Virus record (IMG/VR): IMGVR_UViG_3300042540_000300
Location: 1 to 60,680 of that record
Strand: one strand, 5' to 3'
DNA: 60,680 nucleotides
Source of the DNA: a virus
Below are positions 52,092-60,680 of the stretch, in pieces. The stretch's first letter is position 1, and every line of letters starts with the position of its first letter. The notes beneath the pieces are model-generated. The model searched no databases, was not told the DNA's origin, and worked only from the letters and a program-made list of their open reading frames with translations. The position numbers and the translations under genes were made by a program.

Positions 52092-52511
52092 ATGTCTATT
52101 TATTGTCCTCTATCAGAAGCACTCAATATTCTTCCACCAGATCATCCTATTGACTACGATGATTATAGTAACTGTATTCCTATGGATTACATACCTATAA
52201 GACATACAGATGAAACCAAAGATGCCATTCGTAAATCCCTTACAGGTAAACCAAAGTCCGAAAAGCATAAGCAGGCTTTGAGAAAACCTAAGAAAAAAGG
52301 TCATAAACAGTCGGCCGAGCATAAATATAAAAAGGCCATGAACAAAAGTTCAAAATGGATTATAACTTATCCTGATGGTCAAACAGAAATAATAGTAAAC
52401 CTCTCTCAATTCTGTAGAGACAATGATTTGAAATATGGTCAATCCAATCTAATACACGGATGGACATATAAAGGATATAGAGCAGAAAAATATGGCCAGA
52501 TTACCGTTTAG
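52092..52511 (+). CDS. NUMOD-type protein, likely remnant of a homing endonuclease
   Basis: 139 residues from the ATG at 52092, which has GGAG upstream. A NUMOD3-like DNA-binding motif (IRKSLTGKPKSEKHKQALRK) is followed by basic repeats and a C-terminal segment (WIITYPDGQTEIIVNLSQFCRDN, then NLIHGWTYKGYRAEK). These are accessory DNA-binding parts of GIY-YIG and HNH homing endonucleases. No GIY-YIG or HNH catalytic domain is visible, so it may be a decayed or domesticated element. It is inserted between the two terminase genes and overlaps gp17 by 20 bases. Confidence 0.7.
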   Translation: MSIYCPLSEALNILPPDHPIDYDDYSNCIPMDYIPIRHTDETKDAIRKSLTGKPKSEKHKQALRKPKKKGHKQSAEHKYKKAMNKSSKWIITYPDGQTEIIVNLSQFCRDNDLKYGQSNLIHGWTYKGYRAEKYGQITV

Positions 52512-54159
52512 TTATCAATCAAACCCCAATCTCCCTAATGAGCAATACAGACATTCATTTACTCAACATGAGTTGGATGAATATATCAAATGTGCTGCCG
52601 ATCCTGTTTACTTTGCTGAAAAATACATAAAAATCATCAACGTCGATAAAGGTCTCATACCATTCTCTATGTGGGACTTTCAAAAGAAAATGTTGAATAC
52701 ATTCCACGAAAATCGTTTTTCTATATGTAAACTACCTCGACAGGTTGGAAAATCTACAACATCCGTGGCCTATATTCTACACCAAGTTTTGTTCAATGAA
52801 CAGTTTGTTGTGGCAATCCTTGCTAACCGTGCTCCAACAGCAAGAGAACTTTTAGGTAAGTTGAAACTTGCGTTCGAGTATCTACCTATGTTCCTCAAGC
52901 AAGGCATCAAAGAGTGGAATAAAGGTTCTATTTGGTTAGCTAATGGATCGAGAGTTCTGGCTGACTCCACGAGCGGTAGTTCTGTCCGTGGTTTCTCGTT
53001 CAACTTGATTTTTCTGGACGAGTTTGCCTTCGTACCTAATAATATGGCGGAGGAGTTTTTCAACTCAACCTATCCTACTATTTCATCTGGTCAAAGTTCA
53101 AAGGTTGTTATTGTTTCGACACCAAACGGCATGAATCTTTTTTACAAATTATGGACGAAAGCGGTCGAAAAGACCAGTACCTATGTACCTATCGAAATTC
53201 ACTGGAGTATGGTTCCTGGTCGTGATGCCAAGTGGGCAGAAGAAACTATCAGAAACACCTCTCAAAGACAGTTCGACCAAGAGTTTGGTTGTGAGTTCTT
53301 AGGTTCATCCAATACTCTTATTTCCGGTTCTAAACTAGCATCATTGCATTGGAAAGAACCTATCTATAGAAACGAATGTATGGATGTATTTGAAGATCCT
53401 ATTCCAAAACATACATATGTCTTGTGTGCCGATGTTTCGGAGGGTCAAGGATTAGACTATTCGACATTCTCTATCTTTGACGTTACAGAGATTCCGTATA
53501 AACAAGTTGCTAAATATAGAAACAACGAAATTAGTCCTATGCTATTACCTGCCGTAATATACTCGGCAGCAACTAGATACAACGAAGCATTTGTCCTTAT
53601 TGAAATCAATTCAATTGGTTTACAGGTGGCCGACATTCTGCATTTTGAATTGAACTACGAAAATCTTATGAAATTCCAGATAAAAGGCAAACAAGGTATG
53701 CAGGCCTCAGGTGGGTTTGCGGCAGGTAAGAATAAGTTGGCATTCGGTCTAAAGATTACCGCACAATCTAAGATGATCGGTTGTGCTAACCTCAAAACCC
53801 TGGTTGAGAGTGATAAACTTATTCTCAATGATGAAGATACAATTACAGAACTATTTTCTTTTGCTGCGGATAAAAAGACATTCAAGGCAGAAGAAGGAAC
53901 CAACGACGACTTGGCCATGACATTGGTTCATTTTGGTTGGTTGACAGCACAAAAACTATTCAAAGAAACAGTTTCAAACGACATTAGATATGCTCTACAG
54001 AAAGAACTTGGTTATCTTCAAGATGTGGAGAACGTACCTTTTGGTTTTATTGACAACGGTTTAGATGATTATGTGGAACAAGATGACAACGGTGACCTAT
54101 GGTTGAAAAGTGATAAGGATGGTCTGTATATCCACGACAATTGGGACCCAAGACTATAG
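52492..54159 (+). CDS. 17: Terminase large subunit gp17
   Basis: 555 residues (T4 gp17: 610). ATPase: Walker A LPRQVGKSTT (Lys87), Walker B LIFLDE (Asp176, Glu177), coupling motif STPNG (209-213). RNase H-type nuclease: Asp314 in CADVSEGQG, Glu371 (LIEIN) and Asp472/473 (NDDLAM). The protein pumps DNA into the prohead and cuts concatemers at headful. The start overlaps the homing-type gene by 20 bases; no better ATG follows within the conserved N-terminus. Confidence 0.97.
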   Translation: MARLPFSYQSNPNLPNEQYRHSFTQHELDEYIKCAADPVYFAEKYIKIINVDKGLIPFSMWDFQKKMLNTFHENRFSICKLPRQVGKSTTSVAYILHQVLFNEQFVVAILANRAPTARELLGKLKLAFEYLPMFLKQGIKEWNKGSIWLANGSRVLADSTSGSSVRGFSFNLIFLDEFAFVPNNMAEEFFNSTYPTISSGQSSKVVIVSTPNGMNLFYKLWTKAVEKTSTYVPIEIHWSMVPGRDAKWAEETIRNTSQRQFDQEFGCEFLGSSNTLISGSKLASLHWKEPIYRNECMDVFEDPIPKHTYVLCADVSEGQGLDYSTFSIFDVTEIPYKQVAKYRNNEISPMLLPAVIYSAATRYNEAFVLIEINSIGLQVADILHFELNYENLMKFQIKGKQGMQASGGFAAGKNKLAFGLKITAQSKMIGCANLKTLVESDKLILNDEDTITELFSFAADKKTFKAEEGTNDDLAMTLVHFGWLTAQKLFKETVSNDIRYALQKELGYLQDVENVPFGFIDNGLDDYVEQDDNGDLWLKSDKDGLYIHDNWDPRL

Positions 54160-54179
54160 TTTTGGAAAACATCAAAACG

Positions 54180-54236
54180 CTAAATAAGTAGAAATGGATA
54201 TTCTACACCATTCCAACCTATAAAAAGGAGTAAAAG
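54180..54236 (+). promoter_or_regulatory. Late-type promoter and leader of the sheath gene
   Basis: CTAAATA at 54180-54186 predicts a start near 54192. The 45-base leader can form small hairpins (GTAGAA 54188-54193 / TTCTAC 54201-54206, or AATGG 54193-54197 / CCATT 54208-54212) and ends in AAAAAGGAG before the ATG. The long leader suits a highly expressed structural gene. Confidence 0.6.
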
Positions 54237-55922
54237 ATGGCATATCAACTTTCCCCTGGAGTGATTTGGTCCGAAATTGATCTGACTACAATCGTACCAT
54301 CACTATCCACTACAGCAGGAGGTTTTGCCGGCGACTTTGATTGGGGTCCTGTAAACAAGGTTATGACCATTTCTAACGAGGTAGAACTTGTTAGATGGTT
54401 CGGTAAGCCAAGCCAGAACACATTTACATCATTCTTTACCGCTGCAAACTTTCTTTCATATGCACAGAACTTACAGTTGGTTCGTGCTGCTGATCTAACT
54501 AAGGCAAATAACGCTACTGGTGGTGTCGATAATATCGTCATTCAGAACCAAGACGTTTATGACCTACAGTATAAGGATCTATCAGCATCCGCAAATACTG
54601 GCCCATTTGCTGCACGTTATCCTGGTGAACTAGGTAATAGCATCAAAGTTTCAATGTTCTCTTCCGCAAATACCACAAAGTTTGCTCAGTGGGAATATTC
54701 ACCAAACTTCAATGGTCCAACAGGCACATCAAAGTGGACCGAAGATCGTCAAGGTGCTAACGACGAAATGCACATTATCGTTGTTGACGCTGGTGGTAAG
54801 TTTACTGGTGTTCCAAACACAATCCTAGAAAAATTCTCATACGTTTCTAAGGCATCTGATGCTAAGAACGATGATGGTTCTTCTAACTACTATGTAAACG
54901 TAATCGAAGATAGATCACAGTATCTTTACATTCTAAAGCATCCTGCTGACGTTACCAATTGGGGTTCCGAATCACTAACAACCACATTTGATACTGCCAA
55001 TACAGTAACATCAAGACTATCTGGTGGTTCAGTTGGTACACCAACCACTGGTGATCTAACACAGGCTTATGATCTATTCAACAATATCGATAAAGTTGAT
55101 GTTTCACTACTAATGACTGGTCCACATGATTCAACAGTTGCGGAATATGTTGTCGATAATATTGCTGAATCAAGAAAAGATCTTGTTACATTCCTATCTC
55201 CACAAATGGACGATGTTGTAAACAATCAAGGTGGTGAAACACTTGCTATTATTGCAACCAAAGAAAACTATAACCCATCTAACTATGCCGTTATGGATTC
55301 TGGTTGGAAGAAGCAGTTTGACAAGTATAACAAGGTATATCGTTGGGTTCCACTAAACGGTGACATTGCAGGTCTATGTGCATACACAGACATGGCAAGA
55401 GATCCATGGTTCTCACCAGCAGGTCTAAATCGTGGTCTAGTCAAGAATGTTACACAACTTGCATGGTCACCAAACCAGACAGATCGTGATAACCTATACA
55501 AGAACTCCATCAACCCAGTTGTAACAATGCAGGGTCTAGGAACAGTTCTATACGGCGATAAGACAATGACCAACAAGCCATCGGCATTTGATCGTATCAA
55601 CGTTCGTCGCCTATTCATTACCCTTGAAAAGTCAATTTCCAAGGCCGCCAAGTATTCTCTATTCGAGTTCAACGATGAATTTACCCGTTCACAGTTTGTT
55701 GCTCTAGTAGAACCATTCCTCCGTGATGTCAAGGGCCGTCGTGGTATTTTTGATTATAAGGTAGTTTGTGACGAAACAAACAATACACCAGAGGTCATCG
55801 ACAGCAACCGCTTCGTTGGTGATATCTACATCAAGCCAGCCCGCTCAATCAACTTCATCCAGTTGAACTTCGTAGCGGTCAGCACCGGAGTTGCTTTCTC
55901 CGAAATCGTCGGTAAATTCTAA
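54237..55922 (+). CDS. 18: Tail sheath protein gp18
   Basis: 561 residues (T4 gp18: 659). The N-terminus YQLSPGVIWSEIDLTTIVPSLSTTAGGFAGDFDWGPVNKV and the C-terminal half (RINVRRLFITLEKSISKAAKYSLFEFNDEFTRSQFVALVEPFLRDVKGRRGI) are strongly conserved in gp18. It forms the contractile sheath around the gp19 tube. Shorter than T4, probably through a smaller protruding domain. Codon choice is uniform and C-ending codons are frequent, in line with high expression. Confidence 0.97.
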   Translation: MAYQLSPGVIWSEIDLTTIVPSLSTTAGGFAGDFDWGPVNKVMTISNEVELVRWFGKPSQNTFTSFFTAANFLSYAQNLQLVRAADLTKANNATGGVDNIVIQNQDVYDLQYKDLSASANTGPFAARYPGELGNSIKVSMFSSANTTKFAQWEYSPNFNGPTGTSKWTEDRQGANDEMHIIVVDAGGKFTGVPNTILEKFSYVSKASDAKNDDGSSNYYVNVIEDRSQYLYILKHPADVTNWGSESLTTTFDTANTVTSRLSGGSVGTPTTGDLTQAYDLFNNIDKVDVSLLMTGPHDSTVAEYVVDNIAESRKDLVTFLSPQMDDVVNNQGGETLAIIATKENYNPSNYAVMDSGWKKQFDKYNKVYRWVPLNGDIAGLCAYTDMARDPWFSPAGLNRGLVKNVTQLAWSPNQTDRDNLYKNSINPVVTMQGLGTVLYGDKTMTNKPSAFDRINVRRLFITLEKSISKAAKYSLFEFNDEFTRSQFVALVEPFLRDVKGRRGIFDYKVVCDETNNTPEVIDSNRFVGDIYIKPARSINFIQLNFVAVSTGVAFSEIVGKF

Positions 55923-55928
55923 TAAATA
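55922..55928 (+). promoter_or_regulatory. Late-type promoter ATAAATA before gene 19
   Basis: It overlaps the gp18 stop; predicted start near 55934, 17 bases ahead of the ATG at 55951, with AAGGAG in the leader. Confidence 0.6.
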
Positions 55929-55950
55929 GAGAGACAAGGAGAAATAACAA

Positions 55951-56517
55951 ATGGCATTTAATGTTCAAAATTTCAGAGCAAGCCTACAACTAGACGGGGC
56001 ACGTGCCTCTCTATTTGAGGTTGTGATGAACCTACCTCCGGCAGCAGGTTTCACCGCTCTTGACCAGGAAATTCGTTTCAAGGCAAGAGCAACATCGCTA
56101 CCAGGTGACAGCGTATCTTCAATTTCAGTTCCATATTTTGGACGTGAAATCAAGGTTGCTGGTACCCGCACATTTACAGATTGGTCTTTCACCGTTATCA
56201 ACGATGAAAACTTCCGTATCCGTAATAACCTAGAACTATGGATGTCTGGACTCAACTCACACGTTGGCAACCTCCGTAACCCTGCACTAGCAACTGCTAA
56301 CCTTTATCAGGCAGATGCTTGGGTTTCACAGTTTGCTAAGACCGGTGAATTGATCAAGCAGTATCACATTGTTGGTGCATTTCCAACTGACGTTGCTGCA
56401 ATTGATCTTGATTGGGCTTCAGGTGACCAGATTGAAGAATTTAGTGTTACACTAGCATATCAGTGGTGGGAATCAATCTTCCCACTACCAACAACCGATT
56501 CGGTTGCTTCGATCTAA
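55951..56517 (+). CDS. 19: Tail tube protein gp19
   Basis: 188 residues (T4 gp19: 163). FRASLQLDGARASLFEVVMNLP, FKARATSLPGDSVSSISVPYFGREIKVAGTRTFTDWSFTVINDENFRIRN and the closing FSVTLAYQWWESI reproduce the tail-tube fold. Hexamers stack to form the tube through which DNA passes. Monocistronic, between its own late-type box and the portal promoter. Confidence 0.97.
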   Translation: MAFNVQNFRASLQLDGARASLFEVVMNLPPAAGFTALDQEIRFKARATSLPGDSVSSISVPYFGREIKVAGTRTFTDWSFTVINDENFRIRNNLELWMSGLNSHVGNLRNPALATANLYQADAWVSQFAKTGELIKQYHIVGAFPTDVAAIDLDWASGDQIEEFSVTLAYQWWESIFPLPTTDSVASI

Positions 56518-56525
56518 TTAGTGTC

Positions 56526-56564
56526 CTAAATATAATAAACCCCGTGGAGATTTCTCTCCACGGG
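56526..56564 (+). promoter_or_regulatory. Late-type promoter and strong leader hairpin of the portal gene
   Basis: CTAAATA at 56526-56532, predicted start near 56538. Three bases later a perfect 10-bp stem CCCGTGGAGA (56541-56550) / TCTCCACGGG (56555-56564) with a TTTC loop follows. No T-run follows it, so it is more likely a 5' stabilising hairpin than a terminator for gene 19, although both uses are possible. Confidence 0.65.
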
Positions 56565-56593
56565 AACTACATCATGAATAGGGAGTAACGGCC

Positions 56594-58459
56594 ATAAAAC
56601 TTTTCGGATTTGAAATCGGTTCACCTAAAAAGGTTGAAGATCAGCAACTAATCGAACCAAAGAATAAAACATTTACACTGCCTCAGAATGATGATGGTGC
56701 AGTAACGGTTGCTGGCGCCGGTTATTATGGCACATATGTAGACCTCGATGGCACCTTCCGTAACGAAACTCAACTTATCACCAAATACCGTGAACTTTCA
56801 ATCCAACCAGAAGTAGAAACCGCAATTGACGAAATCGTAAACGAAGCAATCGTTGTCGAAGATGGTGGTCAATGCGTAGAACTCAACATGGATGAACTAA
56901 AAGTTCCTCCTGCTATCAAAAAGCGTATTGAGGACGAGTTCAATTTCATTCTAAAATTACTGAATTTCAACAATATGGGACATGATATCTTCCGCCGTTA
57001 CTACGTTGATGGAAGAATGTTCTATCATATTGTTATAGACGAAACTATGCCTGATGCAGGCATTCAAGAACTAAAGTATATAGATCCACGTCGCATTAGA
57101 AAGATCCGTGAAATTCAAAAAATGCGTGATCCGCAAACCGGCATCGAACTAATCCGCAGACAGATTGAATACTATCTTTATAACGAAAAGGGTATGATTG
57201 GTTCAGGTACCAATTTAGGTGCCAAGATTGCACCAGACTCCATCGTAAACGTAAACTCAGGACTTATGGATCCTAAACAGACCATGGTTCTTTCTTATCT
57301 CCACAAGGCCATCAAGCCATTCAACAATCTAAGAATGGTTGAAGATGCTACCGTTATCTATCGTCTATCAAGAGCACCAGAACGCCGTGTATTCTATATT
57401 GACGTTGGTAACATGCCCACAGTCAAAGCGGAACAGTATGTCCGTGATATCATGGTCAAGTATCGTAACAAGTTGGTATACGATTCCAATACTGGTGAAA
57501 TCAAGGACGACCGTAAGCATCTATCAATGCTTGAGGACTTTTGGTTACCACGCCGTGAAGGTTCAAAAGGTACAGAAATCTCTACACTAGAAGGTGCTCG
57601 TAACCTTGGTGAATTGGAAGATGTCAAGTATTTCCAGTCTAAACTATATCGTTCGCTAAATGTTCCAATTGGTCGTATGGAACCATCACAAGGTTTCTCT
57701 CTAGGTCGTTCTACTGAAATTACCAGAGACGAACTAAAATTTACCAAGTTTATTCAGAGACTCCGCAATAAGTTCTCTATTCTATTCGATGACTTACTAA
57801 GAGTCCAGTTGGTTTCTAAGAAGGTTTGTACCGAAGAAGAATGGAAAGAGTTCAAGGAAGATATTTGGTACGACTTCAAAAAAGACAATAACTTTGATGA
57901 ACTAAAAGAGGCAGAACTCCTCAATATGCGTCTCGACACACTAACAAAGGTTGATCCTTTCGTTGGTAAGTATTATTCACAACTATGGGTTCGTAAAAAT
58001 ATTCTAATGCAATCCGACGAGGATATTGAAGAAATCAATGCCGAAATGGAACAAGAAACTGCTATCGTTGCACAGCAACAGCAAATTCAAATGCAGGCTG
58101 ATGCCGAAGCACAAGCGGTTCAACAGCAACAGGATATGCAGAACCAGATTGCCTTTGGTGCTCAACAGCAAATTGCACAGGCACAAGTTCAAAAAGAAGT
58201 TGATAAGATTACAGGACCTGATGAAGGACCTGGTAAGGCAGAACTTGCTAATCGTGATCATGAATCCACTATGATGGATAAAAAGATTGAACTTGAAAAA
58301 ATGAAACAAAAGAAACAGGTGCCTGCTAAGAAGAAAACTATTTCCGAAGAAGCAAAAGACCTTGGATTGGTTTATGCAGGCAATAACAGATACATGAATA
58401 ATGAAGGTAAAGTAACTCACATTGCTGACAGAGGAAAGTTAGTAAATACAAATGAGTAA
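56594..58459 (+). CDS. 20: Portal protein gp20, apparently starting at ATA
   Basis: 621 residues if started at ATA 56594 (T4 gp20: 524). From there the frame reads KLFGFEIGSPKKVEDQQ, a typical portal N-terminus, and then the conserved ELSIQPEVETAIDEIVNEAIVV. The first ATG in frame (56888) lies behind this conserved part. An in-frame TAG (56579-56581) prevents an upstream start, and no ATG, GTG or TTG occurs between. GGAG (56582-56585) stands 8 bases before the ATA. Later: IDPRRIRKIREI, EDFWLPRREGSKGTEISTLEG, GRSTEITRDELKF. The end is a Gln-rich coiled coil. The portal is the dodecameric DNA gate and packaging motor dock. Confidence 0.93.
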   Translation: MKLFGFEIGSPKKVEDQQLIEPKNKTFTLPQNDDGAVTVAGAGYYGTYVDLDGTFRNETQLITKYRELSIQPEVETAIDEIVNEAIVVEDGGQCVELNMDELKVPPAIKKRIEDEFNFILKLLNFNNMGHDIFRRYYVDGRMFYHIVIDETMPDAGIQELKYIDPRRIRKIREIQKMRDPQTGIELIRRQIEYYLYNEKGMIGSGTNLGAKIAPDSIVNVNSGLMDPKQTMVLSYLHKAIKPFNNLRMVEDATVIYRLSRAPERRVFYIDVGNMPTVKAEQYVRDIMVKYRNKLVYDSNTGEIKDDRKHLSMLEDFWLPRREGSKGTEISTLEGARNLGELEDVKYFQSKLYRSLNVPIGRMEPSQGFSLGRSTEITRDELKFTKFIQRLRNKFSILFDDLLRVQLVSKKVCTEEEWKEFKEDIWYDFKKDNNFDELKEAELLNMRLDTLTKVDPFVGKYYSQLWVRKNILMQSDEDIEEINAEMEQETAIVAQQQQIQMQADAEAQAVQQQQDMQNQIAFGAQQQIAQAQVQKEVDKITGPDEGPGKAELANRDHESTMMDKKIELEKMKQKKQVPAKKKTISEEAKDLGLVYAGNNRYMNNEGKVTHIADRGKLVNTNE

Positions 58460-60296
58460 ACTGCTAAACAATCCAACACCAACTGTAAATGATTTGGCCA
58501 AGAAATATGGTGTTTCTTCCGTTGAGGTTAGAAAACAGTTGATGCATGGCATAAAAGTAGAAAAAGAACATACTAATAATCCTAAGATTGCCAGAGAGAT
58601 TGCTTTGGATCATCTTGGTGAAAAGTTGGACTATTATAAGAAACTATCCAAGATTGAGGAAGAATCAACATCATATGGTGTAAGAGGTCTAGGATATTAT
58701 TCTGGTGATCCTGCTGGTACAAACTTTGTTCAACAATACATTGATACAAACTCTATGTCCTATGAGGACGAGAACGGTAATAAGTTTGCATGGATCAAAA
58801 AGGCACATCTTGATCTTCACAATTCTGGATTAGGATATAATTTTTTCAATCCAAAAGAAATCGAAACAACATCTAATCGTGCTTTGCATGAACAAGGTAT
58901 TGGTCTTTCACAATACAGTAAACTAAATGAATTAGGCGGTATGACTGGATACGAAGGAACAAATGATCTTCGTGCTATGAGAAAAGACGTTCAAGTTGAA
59001 GGTGAAAAACTAAAGAAAGCCAAAAGAATTGCTATGGCAGGAATGACTGCCGCTAACATTTATACCATGGGTGATGTTATGAGTAAAGCATCATCCGGTC
59101 ACGGTTCACCAAAGGGTGACGTTGTTAGAATGGCATCTACATTCCCGGGCGCCGCAGGTTGGGGTGCTACGGGCGTTCATTATGCAAAGAAAGCATACGA
59201 TCTTGTCAAAGGAAAAAGACATATGAAAGAAGATAAAGATCCCTGCTGGAAGGGATACGAAATGGTTGGTATGAAGAAGAAGGGTGGAAAGAAAGTCCCT
59301 AATTGCGTACCAGTTTCAGAACAAGGTTCATCTGCTACTCGTTATACCGAGCGTCCAACCTATGAAGAAAACAAGTATCCTGACACCGCAGAACGTGGTA
59401 TCTATCAACAAGAAGGTTATGCTTTAATCGGTCATCCATTCGACCGTTTTGGTGACGTAAATCGTAGAGCAAAGTTTTATGGTAGCAAACCAAAACCAAC
59501 CACCACAAAGAACGATGAAAAGGACGATACCTATAAAGGTTCAAAGCAAGGTGGTACTAACGTAAATAAGGTCAAGCCTGTCAAAGAAGATTGGCAGTCC
59601 GTAAATCGTAAAGATAAGACCGATGGTCTATCACAGAAGGCAGTTGATGCCTATAAGCGTGAGAATCCAGGTTCCAAACTACAAACTGCCGTAACCGAAA
59701 AGAATCCTACTGGTAAAAGAGCATCACGCCGTAAATCATTCTGTTCACGCATGGGTGGAATGAAGAAGCGTTTGACCTCTGCTAAGACAGCAAGAGATCC
59801 GGATTCACGCATCAATAAGGCACTACGCCGTTGGAATTGTGAAGAAGAAACACAGATCAATGAACTAAAGGCAGAAACTCTTGGTTCATACACCAAGAAG
59901 GCCGCTGCATCCCGTAAGAAGTCTCTCGAAGGTCCAAAACCAGATATCAAGACTTGGTCCAAGAGAGAACACGGTATCCGAACTGCTATCAAGAAATTAA
60001 CATCCGAAGCAGTTTCTCAGGATAAAGACTGGAACGAAAATGTTCCATTCAGGGAAGATGCTAACATAAATAAACCAGATACTATCAAAGAGCCTGGTGC
60101 TATGGGCACAACCAAAACAGTTTACGAGGAAACTAAAATGGAAAACAAACTAATCAACGAAGCAATCGAGAATATTATGGAAGATAATCTCGGTGCTATG
60201 AAAGAGAACCTAATGGTTGCTCTACAGGAAAAGGCTATCGAAAAGTTGGAAGAGCGTAAGAAAGAAATTGCTGCTAACTACTTTGTAAAGGACTAA
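58452..60296 (+). CDS. Modular basic prohead-region protein
   Basis: 614 residues, overlapping the portal by 8 bases. Modules seen in order: an N-terminal helix-turn type unit (VNDLAKKYGVSSVEVRKQLMHGIKVEKEHT, then IAREIALDHLGEKLDYYKKL); a middle region of unknown fold; DPCWKGYEMVGMKKKGGKKVPNCVP (about residues 265-290); then SQKAVDAYKRENPGSKLQTAVTEKNPTGKRASRRKSFCSRMGG ... RINKALRRWNC; and an acidic/helical end. The last two are short Cys-containing DUFs I remember from phage head-region proteins. It is rich in Lys and may be packaged in the prohead core. Cleavage by a gp21-like protease is possible. Confidence 0.65.
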   Translation: MSKLLNNPTPTVNDLAKKYGVSSVEVRKQLMHGIKVEKEHTNNPKIAREIALDHLGEKLDYYKKLSKIEEESTSYGVRGLGYYSGDPAGTNFVQQYIDTNSMSYEDENGNKFAWIKKAHLDLHNSGLGYNFFNPKEIETTSNRALHEQGIGLSQYSKLNELGGMTGYEGTNDLRAMRKDVQVEGEKLKKAKRIAMAGMTAANIYTMGDVMSKASSGHGSPKGDVVRMASTFPGAAGWGATGVHYAKKAYDLVKGKRHMKEDKDPCWKGYEMVGMKKKGGKKVPNCVPVSEQGSSATRYTERPTYEENKYPDTAERGIYQQEGYALIGHPFDRFGDVNRRAKFYGSKPKPTTTKNDEKDDTYKGSKQGGTNVNKVKPVKEDWQSVNRKDKTDGLSQKAVDAYKRENPGSKLQTAVTEKNPTGKRASRRKSFCSRMGGMKKRLTSAKTARDPDSRINKALRRWNCEEETQINELKAETLGSYTKKAAASRKKSLEGPKPDIKTWSKREHGIRTAIKKLTSEAVSQDKDWNENVPFREDANINKPDTIKEPGAMGTTKTVYEETKMENKLINEAIENIMEDNLGAMKENLMVALQEKAIEKLEERKKEIAANYFVKD

Positions 60297-60298
60297 TA

Positions 60299-60680
60299 AT
60301 GAAAACTCTCAAGCAGATTCGTGAAGAATATGATGGTAATTTTGTAAATCAGGTAGATCATCTTCCTGATGAAATGATGCTTGAGGAAAAAGGTATCGTA
60401 AAAACCATACCTTCTTCTAAAGAAATGCCTTCACTACTTATCTTTAGAAGAATATCATATAGACTTTATCCTAACAAACAGGTTGTGGCACTTTACTATT
60501 CTAAGTTGCTAAACAAGTATCTATCAATCCCATTTGGACCTGATGGTAATCTAAATCTGAGTGAGTCGAAAGTATATGACTCTCTTGAATCCCTTGAAGA
60601 AGGTATTGCAGATGCCATTGGTGGTGCTATTAGTGGTTATGCTAAAGGCGGTATTGGTGGTGCTCTGAAAGGTGGCATGA
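60299..60680 (+). CDS. Prohead-region protein, cut by the window end
   Basis: At least 127 residues; the frame is open at the end of the window. It begins MKTLKQIREEYDGNF, continues SSKEMPSLLIFRRISYRLYPNKQVVALYYSKLLNKYLSIPFGP and ends in a Gly/Ala-rich stretch (GGAISGYAKGGIGGALKGG). I recognise the first part from hypothetical proteins located between portal and prohead protease genes of marine T4-like phages. It starts two bases after the previous stop. Function unknown; a core or scaffold component is possible. Confidence 0.65.
   Translation, partial: MKTLKQIREEYDGNFVNQVDHLPDEMMLEEKGIVKTIPSSKEMPSLLIFRRISYRLYPNKQVVALYYSKLLNKYLSIPFGPDGNLNLSESKVYDSLESLEEGIADAIGGAISGYAKGGIGGALKGGM

Overview
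The window is a contiguous piece of a T4-like myovirus genome (Caudoviricetes). It carries most of the T4-type tail, neck and packaging genes in recognisable form: gp4, gp53, gp27-like hub, a split gp5-like spike, gp25, gp6, gp7, gp8, gp13, gp14, gp15, gp16, gp17, gp18, gp19 and gp20. On the left are DNA-metabolism genes: DNA ligase, PhoH, a PD-(D/E)XK nuclease, gp33, gp59 and gp32. A circularly permuted (two-piece) tmRNA gene at 5781-6083, of the type known from alphaproteobacteria, with an ANDN-type tag ending ALAA, suggests an alphaproteobacterial host. That host assignment is inference. No photosynthesis genes, integrase or tRNA genes were seen.

Layout. 1-10.3 kb (+): replication, recombination and accessory genes, interleaved with AT-rich 2-oxoglutarate/Fe(II) oxygenase genes and the tmRNA. 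Three near-perfect host-type promoters (TTGACA/T, 17-base spacer, TATAAT/A) lie here, at 3296, 5747 and 9274; two of them overlap intrinsic-terminator-like hairpins. 10.3-15.75 kb (-): a baseplate hub cassette (gp48-like, gp54-like, gp26-like, a small assembly protein, and a 1020-residue protein with three apparent peptidoglycan-cleaving modules). 15.8-34.6 kb (+): head completion gp4, then baseplate wedge and hub genes, ending in a 2110-residue structural protein. 34.6-46.4 kb (+): tail-fibre and adhesin region with repetitive Asn/Ala-rich fibres, a polyglycine/collagen-like protein, coiled-coil and beta-helix proteins, and a fifth 2OG oxygenase. 46.4-60.7 kb (+): neck proteins, an S74-chaperone fibre, a Gly-rich fibre, terminase, sheath, tube, portal, and two prohead-region proteins, the last cut by the window edge.

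Regulation. Many structural genes are preceded by a T4-late-type box (TATAAATA or CTAAATA), consistent with the gp33-like late co-activator at 6940-7164. At 9038, 52025 and 56526 the predicted transcript begins with a hairpin. The ssDNA-binding protein gene has a leader of four ATACAA repeats spaced exactly 11 bases apart and running into its start codon, a likely autoregulatory operator. The portal frame has no ATG, GTG or TTG where its N-terminus should be and appears to start at ATA (56594).

Function names rest on reading the sequence by eye against remembered family motifs; no database search was run. Fibre, hub and small-protein names are the least certain.
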